Shown: in pieces, positions 15,952-22,637 of the stretch
How the letters are laid out: every line of letters begins with the position of its first letter
How positions within the stretch are numbered: the stretch's first letter is position 1
Source: Clostridiales bacterium UBA4644
GTDB taxonomy: Bacteria > Bacillota > Clostridia > Oscillospirales > Butyricicoccaceae
NCBI GenBank assembly: GCA_002405755.1
Contig: DHMK01000068.1
Location: 1 to 36,144, forward strand
Direction of reading: 5' to 3'
Length of the DNA: 36,144 nt
Notes under the pieces: model-generated
What the model was told of the DNA's origin: nothing
What the model saw: the letters and a program-made list of their open reading frames with translations, nothing else
The model's database searches: none
Made by a program: the position numbers and the translations under genes

Positions 15952-16752
15952 TCATTCAGCGGCGATCTCTTCCGCGGTCTTGGAAGCGCGCTTTCTGGGA
16001 GCGCGGGGGGTGGTGTCCACGGGAGCCTGCTCCGCGGCGGGAGCGGTCTCGTCGGAGACCTCCAGCTGCTCGCCCTGGCGGCCCTCGGTGATGGCGGCGC
16101 CCATGGTGGCGGCGATCAGCTTGATGGCGCGGATAGCGTCGTCATTGCCGGGGATCACATAGTCTACCTCGTCGGGATCGCAGTTGGTGTCCACGATGGC
16201 GACGATGGGGATGCCCAGCTTGCGGGCTTCGGCGATGGCGTTCTTCTCCTTGCGGAGGTCCACCACGAACAGCGCGCCGGGCAGCTTCTTCATTTCCTTG
16301 ACGCCGCCCAGATATTTTTCCAGCTTCTCGATCTCGAGACGCAGCTTGATGACTTCCTTCTTGGGCAGCAGATCAAAGGTGCCGTCCTCCGCCATACGGT
16401 TCAGCTGATTCAGGCGCTCCACCCGCTGACGCATGGTCTTGAAGTTGGTGAGCATACCGCCCAGCCAACGGGCGTTCACATAGAACATGCCGACCTTCTC
16501 GGCCTCTTCCTTCACGGCGTCCTGCGCCTGCTTCTTGGTGCCCACGAACAGAACGGTGCCGCCCTCGGCCGCCAGATCGCGCACGAAGAAATAAGCTTCC
16601 TCCAGCTTCTTCACGGTCTTCTGCAGGTCGATGATATAGATGCCGTTGCGCTCCATAAAGATATACTCGGCCATCTTGGGGTTCCAGCGGCGGGTCTGGT
16701 GTCCGAAATGGACGCCGGCTTCCAGCAGCTGCTTCATGCTGATTACAGACAT
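15952..16752 (-). CDS. rpsB: 30S ribosomal protein S2
   Basis: Late-assembling 30S protein, 266 residues. Family blocks are MKQLLEAGVHFGHQTRRWNPKM at the N-terminus, NARWLGGMLTNFKT, FVVDLRKEKNAIAEARKLGIPIVAIVDTNCDP and YVIPGNDDAIRAIKL. A C-terminal tail of about 40 residues, rich in Ala, Glu and then Lys/Arg (RAPRKRASKTAEEIAAE), goes beyond the conserved core, a common feature of clostridial S2. The start MSVISMKQ is set by AAAGGAGG nine bases upstream. It is transcribed from its own promoter with a 120-base leader and is followed by tsf. Confidence 0.97.
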   Translation of the reverse strand: MSVISMKQLLEAGVHFGHQTRRWNPKMAEYIFMERNGIYIIDLQKTVKKLEEAYFFVRDLAAEGGTVLFVGTKKQAQDAVKEEAEKVGMFYVNARWLGGMLTNFKTMRQRVERLNQLNRMAEDGTFDLLPKKEVIKLRLEIEKLEKYLGGVKEMKKLPGALFVVDLRKEKNAIAEARKLGIPIVAIVDTNCDPDEVDYVIPGNDDAIRAIKLIAATMGAAITEGRQGEQLEVSDETAPAAEQAPVDTTPRAPRKRASKTAEEIAAE

Positions 16753-16874
16753 TGCAATGTCCTCCTTTAAGTTATTTTCCTCCACCACGCTCATCGGCTC
16801 CGGCACCTGAGACAGGCACTTCCCTCGGCCTTACGCAATGTGTGTCGTCCGCCGGAGCAGCACACTCCGACAGC
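16753..16874 (-). promoter_or_regulatory. rpsB leader with two alternative pairings
   Basis: The untranslated leader of about 120 bases contains the segment CTCCGGC (minus strand, 16851-16857). It can pair with GTCGGAG upstream (16865-16871, one G-U pair) or, perfectly, with GCCGGAG downstream (16798-16804). The two helices exclude each other. Such an arrangement would fit autogenous control by S2, which is known for rpsB in other bacteria. The pairing is seen; the regulation is inferred. Confidence 0.4.
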
Positions 16875-16880
16875 TAATTT

Positions 16881-16909
16881 ATCGTAACACAGGACAAGCT
16901 GCAATGCAA
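16881..16909 (-). promoter_or_regulatory. Promoter of rpsB-tsf
   Basis: Minus-strand TTGCAT (16904-16909) and TACGAT (16881-16886) are exactly 17 bases apart. Transcription would begin near 16874. Confidence 0.75.
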
Positions 16910-16936
16910 GCTTTTTTTCCGGAAAACGGGAATTTT

Positions 16937-17230
16937 TTACGGCTCTCCGCCGTTTTTCCCCTCTGCGCCGCCAGGAAGCCCCTGCCGCTCCCTTCTGCCC
17001 CGGCGCACCAGCAGGATATCCTCCCCCAGCTTTTCCAGCGTCTCCCAGGGCAGCAGGATCTCCTCCTCCCGGCCCAGCAGGCCCAGACACCGCAGCCGTC
17101 CCGGCACGATCAGAGCCGTCACCCGGCCGGTCCTTGTGTCCACCAGCGCATCGCGCACCCGGCCCAGCCTGCGGCCGGAATCCAAATCGATCACCTCCCG
17201 CAGGCTCAGATCAGAAATGCGCTCCTCCAT
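16937..17230 (-). CDS. ylmC: PRC-barrel protein, YlmC/YmxH family
   Basis: Small protein of 97 residues made of one PRC-barrel domain: ISDLSLREVIDLDSGRRLGRV, then a VTALIVPG strand, then EEILLPWETLEKLGEDILLV, and a short charged tail (RRGRRERQGLPGG). YlmC/YmxH proteins are widespread in spore-forming Firmicutes and are often annotated as sporulation-associated, but no mechanism is established. The start at MEERISD is set by AGGAGGTGATCGT just before the ATG. It lies between thiT and the rpsB promoter; no clear terminator separates it from rpsB. Confidence 0.85.
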   Translation of the reverse strand: MEERISDLSLREVIDLDSGRRLGRVRDALVDTRTGRVTALIVPGRLRCLGLLGREEEILLPWETLEKLGEDILLVRRGRRERQGLPGGAEGKNGGEP

Positions 17231-17293
17231 ACGATCACCTCCTGAAAGGAGCATACAGAGGAGCGCAGCGCTTTATGCGTTTTTTCAGCCGTT

Positions 17294-17842
17294 TCAGGCG
17301 CGGCTGCCGCCGGGGAGCCGGGACATGGGCTTTTCCAGCAGCAGGCAGACCAGCGCCGCCAGCAGCGTGCTGGGCAGCATATAGCCGATATTATAGGCCA
17401 GAGAATAGACCCAGGGATTGCTGAAAACCAGACCGTAAAGCTCCGTAGGCTCCATGATCTTATAGATCGTGACGCCGCTGATGAAATGCACCGCAAAGCG
17501 GGCCGCGCCGCCCACCAGCGCGCCCAGCGCCAGACCGTGCTTGGCCTTGCGGGTCAGGCCGGCCAGGCCCACCGCGGCAAAGGCCACGAAATAATCCAGC
17601 AGCATACTCTGCCAGCCATAGGCAACGCCCTTGCCCAGAATGCACTTGATCACGCCGAAGGCCAGACCGGCCATGACGCCCCAGCCCGTGCCCCGCCGCC
17701 AGGCATAAACGGCCAGCGGCAGCATACACAGGCCGATGGAGCCGCCCTGGTACCATAGATCCAGCTCCAGCAGGCTCAGCGCATAGGCCAGCGCCACGCA
17801 CAGAGCGCCCTCGCAGATGGCGATAAGCTTTTCGTGTTTCAT
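17294..17842 (-). CDS. thiT: Energy-coupled thiamine transporter ThiT
   Basis: Substrate-binding S component of an ECF transporter that takes up thiamine, 182 residues with six predicted transmembrane helices. Family features include the short amphipathic start, the WYQGGSIGLCMLPL segment, WGVMAGLAFGVIKCILG, and YGWQSMLLDYFVAFAAVGLAGL. The shared EcfA/EcfA'/EcfT energising module is not nearby, which is normal for group II ECF transporters. The start at MKHEKL is fixed by AGGAGG nine bases upstream. It is preceded by a TPP riboswitch and a terminator hairpin, which confirms thiamine as the ligand class. Confidence 0.93.
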   Translation of the reverse strand: MKHEKLIAICEGALCVALAYALSLLELDLWYQGGSIGLCMLPLAVYAWRRGTGWGVMAGLAFGVIKCILGKGVAYGWQSMLLDYFVAFAAVGLAGLTRKAKHGLALGALVGGAARFAVHFISGVTIYKIMEPTELYGLVFSNPWVYSLAYNIGYMLPSTLLAALVCLLLEKPMSRLPGGSRA

Positions 17843-17890
17843 TGTTTTGTCCTCCTGTTTTGTTTTTTGGAGAACAGCCCTGACGGAGAA

Positions 17891-17923
17891 AAGAAACGCC
17901 GCACCGCCAAAGGGCAGCACGGC
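17891..17923 (-). terminator. Riboswitch-controlled terminator ahead of thiT
   Basis: On the minus strand GCCGTGCTGCC and GGCGGTGCGGC (17913-17923 and 17898-17908) form an 11-bp stem with three G-U pairs, followed by GTTTCTTTTC. It lies between the TPP aptamer and the thiT ribosome binding site, as expected for transcriptional OFF control by thiamine pyrophosphate. Confidence 0.75.
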
Positions 17924-17939
17924 ATGGAGCATCCGATCT

Positions 17940-18040
17940 CTCGCTTCCTACGCCGGCATTACCCGGATCAGGTATAAGGGACTCCCGCGGCATGACGCGG
18001 ATTCTCAGCCGGCTTGCGCCAGCGCCCCTGCTGTTCAGTT
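17940..18040 (-). ncRNA. TPP riboswitch (THI element)
   Basis: The minus strand shows the conserved core in order: GGGGCGC near the 5' side, GGCTGAGA, a variable P3 arm, then ACCTGATCCGGGTAATGCC and GGCGTAGGAAG. These are the thi-box elements that bind the pyrimidine and pyrophosphate ends of thiamine pyrophosphate. It sits in the thiT leader, immediately before a terminator hairpin. Confidence 0.95.
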
Positions 18041-18047
18041 CGGTGCT

Positions 18048-18076
18048 ATTGTACGCCGGGGAGGAGAAAATGTCAA
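18048..18076 (-). promoter_or_regulatory. Promoter of the TPP riboswitch-thiT transcript
   Basis: A perfect TTGACA (18071-18076, minus strand) and TACAAT (18048-18053) with a 17-base spacer. Transcription starts just ahead of the aptamer. Confidence 0.88.
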
Positions 18077-18133
18077 GCAGACTTTTGCGCTTCAGGGTCT
18101 TGTTGAAGTACCCCGATACAAAATACTGTCCAA

Positions 18134-18862
18134 TTATTTCTGGGGGCGGGTGAACTTGCATTTCGGATATGTGCTGCATCCGTAGAATTTACCATATTTC
18201 CCGTTTCGCAAAACAAGCTCGCTTCCGCAGAACGGGCATTTGTTTTGTATATTTTCGATGTGCTGCTGCTTTTCGGCGGCGCCCCGCTCCGTAAGTGGCC
18301 GCAGCTTTGCCTCCATCGCCTTCATGTCATCGTGCGTGTATTTTATTGGAGTTGCTTTCAGTGCAGCACGCAACTTCTTCAGCATATCCGGGCGGCGGAC
18401 GATGATGATATCCTCCGTGCTTTCCGGTACTTTTTTCAAAGTACATCTTTCAGAAAAAATGATATAGGATATAAATTCCGACATCGGCTTGTTTAAGTAC
18501 TCGGCCAACACTCTAATGTGCGTTCTGTTTTGCCGAATGGGGTTGTAAAATCGGTTTTTATCGCCATTGGGCAATGCTTGCGTCCAATTCAGCTGATCCA
18601 TGCTGCCAAAGATCCATCCGCTATAGTTTTTGCTTTCAAACACAAAGATTCCTTTTTCATGGATCATCAGCAAGTCGATCTCCGAGGTCTTCCCCTCCGT
18701 TGGGAGATAAACATTTTTCAGGACGATAAGTTCACCCTCAAGATTGTTGTTTGTCAGCGCATATTCCGTTGCGAACTCTCCAAACTGTCCTTTGTTTTCA
18801 TAATTCAGCAAGGTCTTTATGAGTCCCGGCTGTTCGCCTTTGATGATCTCCCATAAGCCCAT
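18134..18862 (-). CDS. NERD-domain nuclease-like protein with C4 zinc ribbon
   Basis: Soluble protein of 242 residues. Residues about 24-140 form a NERD (nuclease-related) domain: GQFGEFATEYAL, then EIDLLMIHEKGIFVFESKNYSGW. Asp63, Glu76 and Lys78 make the D...ExK core of the PD-(D/E)xK nuclease fold. The C-terminus (about 207-238) is a topoisomerase-type DNA-binding zinc ribbon with Cys209, Cys212, Cys229 and Cys235. Proteins of this build are found scattered in bacteria, often on plasmids; DNA processing is inferred, the substrate is unknown. The gene starts 19 bases after the YkvI-type gene, so the two may be co-transcribed, yet its base and codon use is clearly more AT-rich than its neighbours, suggesting acquisition. 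The ribosome binding site (AGGGAAGTG) is weak. Confidence 0.88.
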   Translation of the reverse strand: MGLWEIIKGEQPGLIKTLLNYENKGQFGEFATEYALTNNNLEGELIVLKNVYLPTEGKTSEIDLLMIHEKGIFVFESKNYSGWIFGSMDQLNWTQALPNGDKNRFYNPIRQNRTHIRVLAEYLNKPMSEFISYIIFSERCTLKKVPESTEDIIIVRRPDMLKKLRAALKATPIKYTHDDMKAMEAKLRPLTERGAAEKQQHIENIQNKCPFCGSELVLRNGKYGKFYGCSTYPKCKFTRPQK

Positions 18863-18881
18863 TCAAATCACTTCCCTCACA

Positions 18882-19985
18882 TTACGCTGAATGCGTATTT
18901 TGCGCGTCCTTTTCCTCTGCCGGCTTCTTTTTGCCGAAGCGGAGCATGAGATAATGGATCAGCGCCGTGACGAGGAAGATGGCGCTGCTGTAGCCGAAGA
19001 TGGGATAGAGCACGGAGATCAGCCCGCCGAAACCCATCAGGCTGGAGGCGCAGATCAGCGCCGTCAGGCCGATGATAAAGGGCTTGCGCCGGCGGTACAG
19101 GGCGGGATATTTCCGCTCCAGATAGTCCACGATGCCCACCAGGCAGGAAAGGGCCGTTCCGAACATGGCGGCGATGAGCAGCAGGGCATAGATCCAGGCA
19201 AAGCCCTTGCCATAATCCGCCGCCACCGCCAGCATGGGCAGCTCCTGTCCCGTGGAATCGGGCCAGACCCGCAGGCAGACCATAACGCTCAGCGCCACCA
19301 GCAGCAGCGCCGCCGTCCCCAGCCCCAGGCCGGAATAAAGGGTCTTTTTGTCCTTCACATGGCTGCCGAAGGGGGCCAGGATGCCCACTGCACCAAAGGC
19401 GTTATAAGAGGTAAAGGTCAGTGCGCCCATGAGCCAGTTGCCCAGAAGGGCGTTGCTGCCGGAGCCGCTTTCCCAGGGCTGGCTGAAAAAATCGCCCTTG
19501 GCCAGCGATGCCGCGCCGAAGGCCACCGTGGCCGCCACCAGAATGGGCACGGAAACGGAAAAGGCCGAGACCACGCCGGAAAGCCCCAGCAGCGCCACGG
19601 CCAGCACCAGCAGCGAAAAGATCACGCAGCCGGCGGCGGCCGGCAGGCCGCACATGGTCTCCAGCAGGGCGCCAACGCCCGCCGTCATCACAGCCACCAC
19701 GCCGAAATACTGGATGATCTCCAGCGCGCCCACCGACACCCGCAGCGCCGGCACATCCCAGGGGATCAGCACCTTATCGAACTGCACCACGCCGGAAAGC
19801 TGCACCAGCCGCAGGGTCAGCAGGCTGATGCCGAACAGCAGCGCTACCGCCGCCAGCAGACCCCAATAGCCGTTCAGCCCATAGGAACCGAAAAACTGCC
19901 AGATCTCCTGTCCCGAAACATAGCCCGCTCCCAGCAGGCAGCCGGAAAATACCACGGCCAGGCGGATGGGATTCATCTTTTTCAT
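18882..19985 (-). CDS. YkvI-family membrane transporter
   Basis: Integral membrane protein of 367 residues with about ten hydrophobic helices. The N-terminal segment RLAVVFSGCLLGAGYVSGQE followed by IWQFFGSYG matches the conserved start of the COG3949/YkvI family. That family is distantly related to the LeuT-fold amino acid transporters, with an unwound Gly-rich first helix. The substrate is unknown. A hydrophilic, charged C-terminus (KKKPAEEKDAQ) ends the protein. ATG with AAAGGAG ten bases upstream sets the start. It follows hprK by 60 bases; this gap has a 14-bp palindrome (AAAATCG/CGATTTT, 20008-20021), a possible operator. Confidence 0.8.
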   Translation of the reverse strand: MKKMNPIRLAVVFSGCLLGAGYVSGQEIWQFFGSYGLNGYWGLLAAVALLFGISLLTLRLVQLSGVVQFDKVLIPWDVPALRVSVGALEIIQYFGVVAVMTAGVGALLETMCGLPAAAGCVIFSLLVLAVALLGLSGVVSAFSVSVPILVAATVAFGAASLAKGDFFSQPWESGSGSNALLGNWLMGALTFTSYNAFGAVGILAPFGSHVKDKKTLYSGLGLGTAALLLVALSVMVCLRVWPDSTGQELPMLAVAADYGKGFAWIYALLLIAAMFGTALSCLVGIVDYLERKYPALYRRRKPFIIGLTALICASSLMGFGGLISVLYPIFGYSSAIFLVTALIHYLMLRFGKKKPAEEKDAQNTHSA

Positions 19986-20045
19986 GCAAAAACGGCTCCT
20001 TTGGCAGAAAATCGCGATTTTATCTCATGCTATGCCGGCGAGAGG

Positions 20046-20990
20046 TCAATTGTCCCCGCCGGTCTTGGCGATCATGCTGGCGTAGAGCTTGTCGGAAAGC
20101 TCCTTCGCCGCGTTGAAGCCCATCTTTTTGTTTCGATGGTTCAGCGCCGCCACCTCCACGATCACCGCAAGGTTCCGGCCCGGGCGCACAGGCACCTCCA
20201 GCGCCGGGATGGGCAGGCCCAGGATCTCCTCATAGCTCTGCTCCTCGCCCATGCGGTCATAGACCTTGCCGTCCTCCCACTTGCGCAGGTTGATGATCAG
20301 GTCGATTTTTTCCGTCATTTTGATGGCGCCGGTGCCGAAGATCCGCCGCACGTCGATGATGCCGATGCCCCGGATCTCCATGAAATAACGGATCAGCTCC
20401 GGCGCGGAGCCCACCAGCGTCTTGTTGGAAACCCGCTTGATGTCCACCGCATCGTCGGCCACCAGCCGGTGGCCGCGCTTGAGCAGCTCCACCGCCGCCT
20501 CGCTTTTGCCCACGCCGCTGTCGCCCTTCAGCAGGATGCCCTCGCCGTAAACCTCCACCAGCACGCCATGGATGGTGCACCGCTCGCCCAGATGAACATT
20601 CAGCGACGCCGACAGGGCGGAAACAAAGCTGGAGGTCCGCTCCTTCGTCCAGGTGAGGGTGACGCCGTGCTTCTTCGCCATCTCCACATATTCCGGCATG
20701 ACCTCGATGCCGTTGGCCAGCACCAGCAGCGGGATATGATAGGAGAGCAGCTTGTCCAGGCTCTCCTGCCGCTGGGCCTGGGTCAGGCTCTGGAGGTAAT
20801 AATCCTCCGCCTTGCCGATGACCTGGACCTCATCGCCGTCAAAATACTCATAAAAGCCGGTGAGGGGCAGGGCCGGCCGGGTCACGGCCCGGGACGTGAT
20901 CAGGATATCCTCATAATCCTCCGGTCCGCAGACCACCTCCAGATGCAGCTCACTGATGATCTGATGCAGCGCCACAGAATACTCCGCCAT
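20046..20990 (-). CDS. hprK: HPr kinase/phosphorylase
   Basis: Bifunctional enzyme that phosphorylates and dephosphorylates Ser46 of HPr (and Crh where present), the sensor of carbon catabolite control in Firmicutes. The 314-residue protein has an N-terminal DRTGG-like domain and a C-terminal kinase domain. The Walker A motif GDSGVGKS is at residues 156-163, a nearby LVADDAVDI carries the catalytic aspartates, and the signature EIRGIGIIDV is at 205-214. A GGAGGAG site precedes ATG. It has its own promoter, divergent from rpmB. Confidence 0.96.
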   Translation of the reverse strand: MAEYSVALHQIISELHLEVVCGPEDYEDILITSRAVTRPALPLTGFYEYFDGDEVQVIGKAEDYYLQSLTQAQRQESLDKLLSYHIPLLVLANGIEVMPEYVEMAKKHGVTLTWTKERTSSFVSALSASLNVHLGERCTIHGVLVEVYGEGILLKGDSGVGKSEAAVELLKRGHRLVADDAVDIKRVSNKTLVGSAPELIRYFMEIRGIGIIDVRRIFGTGAIKMTEKIDLIINLRKWEDGKVYDRMGEEQSYEEILGLPIPALEVPVRPGRNLAVIVEVAALNHRNKKMGFNAAKELSDKLYASMIAKTGGDN

Positions 20991-21031
20991 AGGCTTCTCC
21001 TCCGAATCAAAGGCATAATAATTTATTATGG

Positions 21032-21060
21032 ATTATACGCTTTCCCCGGTGCTTAAGCAA
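21032..21060 (-). promoter_or_regulatory. Promoter of hprK
   Basis: Minus-strand TTGCTT (21055-21060) and TATAAT (21032-21037) with a 17-base spacer. The leader contains the AT-only dyad ATAATAA/TTATTAT near 21016-21029. Confidence 0.75.
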
Positions 21061-21108
21061 GGAAAATCCGCTGTTTTCCGCAAAAATGGAAGGTTTTTCA
21101 AAAAATAC

Positions 21109-21137
21109 TTGCTTTTTTTCCGCCGGCATGGTAAGAT
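21109..21137 (+). promoter_or_regulatory. Promoter of rpmB
   Basis: TTGCTT (21109-21114) and TAAGAT (21132-21137), 17 bases apart, divergent from the hprK promoter. The leader to rpmB is about 60 bases. Confidence 0.7.
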
Positions 21138-21203
21138 AACAGTTGCCGCTTTCCGGCAAGCCGGAAATGCGTTTTGGACTAAGGCCGAAGGAGGTGCGAG
21201 AAA

Positions 21204-21392
21204 ATGGCAAAATGCGATGTTTGCGGCAAAGGCGTGACCTTTGGTATCAAGGTCTCCCATTCCCACAGACGCACCAACCGCGCCTGGAAGCCCAATGTGC
21301 GCCGCGTCAAGGCGGTCGTGGAAGGCGCTCCCAAGCACATCAACGTGTGTACCCGCTGCCTGCGTTCCGGCAAGGTCACCCGCGCGATCTGA
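21204..21392 (+). CDS. rpmB: 50S ribosomal protein L28
   Basis: Ribosomal protein of 62 residues. It has the L28 core SHSHRRTNRAWKPNVRRVKA and two CxxC pairs (CDVC at residues 4-7 and CTRC), marking the zinc-binding (C+) form. AAGGAGG nine bases before ATG fixes the start. It is a monocistronic unit with its own promoter and a strong terminator, facing the gpsA gene. Confidence 0.97.
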   Translation: MAKCDVCGKGVTFGIKVSHSHRRTNRAWKPNVRRVKAVVEGAPKHINVCTRCLRSGKVTRAI

Positions 21393-21410
21393 GCGATCTG
21401 AATGTTTGAA

Positions 21411-21442
21411 AAGCGTCCGGCATCATGCCGGACGCTTTTTTG
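21411..21442 (+). terminator. Terminator of rpmB
   Basis: A 12-bp perfect stem AAGCGTCCGGCA/TGCCGGACGCTT with a 4-base loop, running into TTTTTTG. Confidence 0.93.
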
Positions 21443-21459
21443 TGCTGGTCAGTCCACAG

Positions 21460-21503
21460 ACGACCGGGCGGATCAGCCCCAGCCGTTATTATGAGAGTCG
21501 TGC
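21460..21503 (-). repeat. 44-bp direct repeat, copy B (relic of a gpsA 3' end)
   Basis: On the minus strand this copy matches the gpsA 3' end and its flank (21608-21651) at 39 of 44 positions. It would encode the same last nine residues and stop (HDSHNNGWG*), and the three differences within that coding part are all synonymous. The other two differences fall after the stop. No open coding sequence similar to gpsA lies upstream of it. Confidence 0.85.
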
Positions 21504-21607
21504 GTTTCCCCACAGCGCAGGCGCTGCGGGGGCCCTTCCGATCAGATAGATTTCCGGCAATTCATTTGCCGGAAATCAGACGGCGGCACTCGCCGCCGGA
21601 GCCTCGC
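21504..21607. other. 104-base segment of three hairpins between the gpsA repeats
   Basis: No gene. Three inverted repeats follow each other: 21508-21532 (CCCCACAGCGC with a near-perfect partner), 21551-21575 (10-bp perfect stem TTTCCGGCAA/TTGCCGGAAA) and 21581-21598 (7-bp CGGCGGC/GCCGCCG). None has a proper T-run; the middle one may still end gpsA transcription. Confidence 0.7.
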
Positions 21608-21651
21608 ACGACCGGACGGCTCAGCCCCAGCCGTTGTTATGGGAATCGTGC
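21608..21651 (-). repeat. 44-bp direct repeat, copy A (gpsA 3' end)
   Basis: This copy overlaps the last codons and stop of gpsA. It contains its own inverted repeat, ACGGCT/AGCCGT around the stop codon, and GCACGA/TCGTGC at the ends when 3 further bases are included. Partner copy at 21460-21503, 148 bp away. Confidence 0.85.
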
Positions 21652-22637
21652 TCGGCGCGGCTGGAGCGGCGGAACAAGCCGTCGATGACCTCCGGCAGCG
21701 GCTGCTCCCGGAAAAGGATATCATACATGGCTTCGCAGATGGGCATGGAGACCTGCCGTCCGGCGGTAAGCTCATGGACCGCCCTGGTGGCAAAATAGCC
21801 CTCCACCACAGCGCCCACCTGCTGCAGGGCCTGCTGCGCCGTAGCGCCCCGGCCGATGAGCAGACCGGCCCGACGGTTGCGGGAATGCTGGGAGATGCAG
21901 GTGACGATCAGGTCGCCCACGCCGGAAAGCCCCGCAAAGGTCTCCTCCCGGCCGCCCAGCAAAACGCCCAGCCGGGACATTTCCGTGATGCCCCGGGTCA
22001 TGAGCATGGCCTTGGTATTGTCGCCGAAGCCATAGCCGTCGCTGACGCCAACGGCGATGGCCATGATATTTTTCATTGCGCCGCCCAGCTCTGCGCTCAC
22101 CAGATCCGGCGAGGTATAGACCCGGAAATAGGAATTGCTGCAGGCCTCCTGCACCAGCTCGGCGCTGGCCTGCCGGGGACAGGCGGCCACAACGGCCGTG
22201 GGGATCCCGCGGCTGACCTCCTCCGCATGGGAGGGCCCGGTGAGGGCCACCACCGGATATTCCGGCCCCAGCACCCGGCTCACGGTGTCGCTGAGCAGGC
22301 AGCAGCCGTGGTCCAAATCAAAGCCCTTGCTCAGCAGGACCATGGTCTGGCCCGGACGGAGGAAGGGGCGGAGCTTTTCCGCCGTCTCCGCCACGGCATA
22401 AGAGGGCGTTGCCAGAACGACGATGGGACTTTCTCCCGCGCCGTCCAGCCGGTCGGTAAAATCAATAGGCTCCGGCAGGGTCACGCCGGAAAGCAGCTTG
22501 GGGTTGCAGCGTTTTTCCCGGAGCAGCCGGGTGGTCTCCGGCCTGTGGCTCCAGACGGAGACGGCGTGGCCCTTTTCCGCCAGCAGCTTGGCCATGGCCA
22601 GGCCCCAGCCGCCGCTGCCCGCAACGGTGATGTTCAT
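21621..22637 (-). CDS. gpsA: Glycerol-3-phosphate dehydrogenase [NAD(P)+]
   Basis: Cytoplasmic enzyme reducing dihydroxyacetone phosphate to sn-glycerol 3-phosphate for phospholipid synthesis; 338 residues. The Rossmann start reads MNITVAGSGGWGLAMAKLL, the catalytic lysine lies in ELGGAMKNIMAIAVG, and the signature GLSGVGDLIVTC follows with the RNRRAG segment. The protein ends in an unusual polar tail, SSRAEHDSHNNGWG, whose coding sequence belongs to a 44-bp direct repeat. The start overlaps the plsY stop by four bases (ATGA) and has AAAGGAG, so translation is likely coupled to plsY. The next enzyme in the pathway, PlsY, is the upstream gene. Confidence 0.96.
   Translation of the reverse strand: MNITVAGSGGWGLAMAKLLAEKGHAVSVWSHRPETTRLLREKRCNPKLLSGVTLPEPIDFTDRLDGAGESPIVVLATPSYAVAETAEKLRPFLRPGQTMVLLSKGFDLDHGCCLLSDTVSRVLGPEYPVVALTGPSHAEEVSRGIPTAVVAACPRQASAELVQEACSNSYFRVYTSPDLVSAELGGAMKNIMAIAVGVSDGYGFGDNTKAMLMTRGITEMSRLGVLLGGREETFAGLSGVGDLIVTCISQHSRNRRAGLLIGRGATAQQALQQVGAVVEGYFATRAVHELTAGRQVSMPICEAMYDILFREQPLPEVIDGLFRRSSRAEHDSHNNGWG

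Noticed and set aside
16908..16936. Terminator between ylmC and the rpsB promoter
   Set aside because: The only inverted repeat (TTCC/GGAA) is short and has no T-run on the minus strand.
17842..17932. N-terminal extension of ThiT to an upstream in-frame start
   Set aside because: The extension would be translated from the riboswitch terminator region; AGGAGG directly before MKHEKL marks the real start.
21440..21655. Possible CRISPR-like repeat array beside rpmB
   Set aside because: There are only two imperfect copies, 44 bp each and 148 bp apart, with hairpins between and no cas genes; one copy is coding sequence of gpsA.
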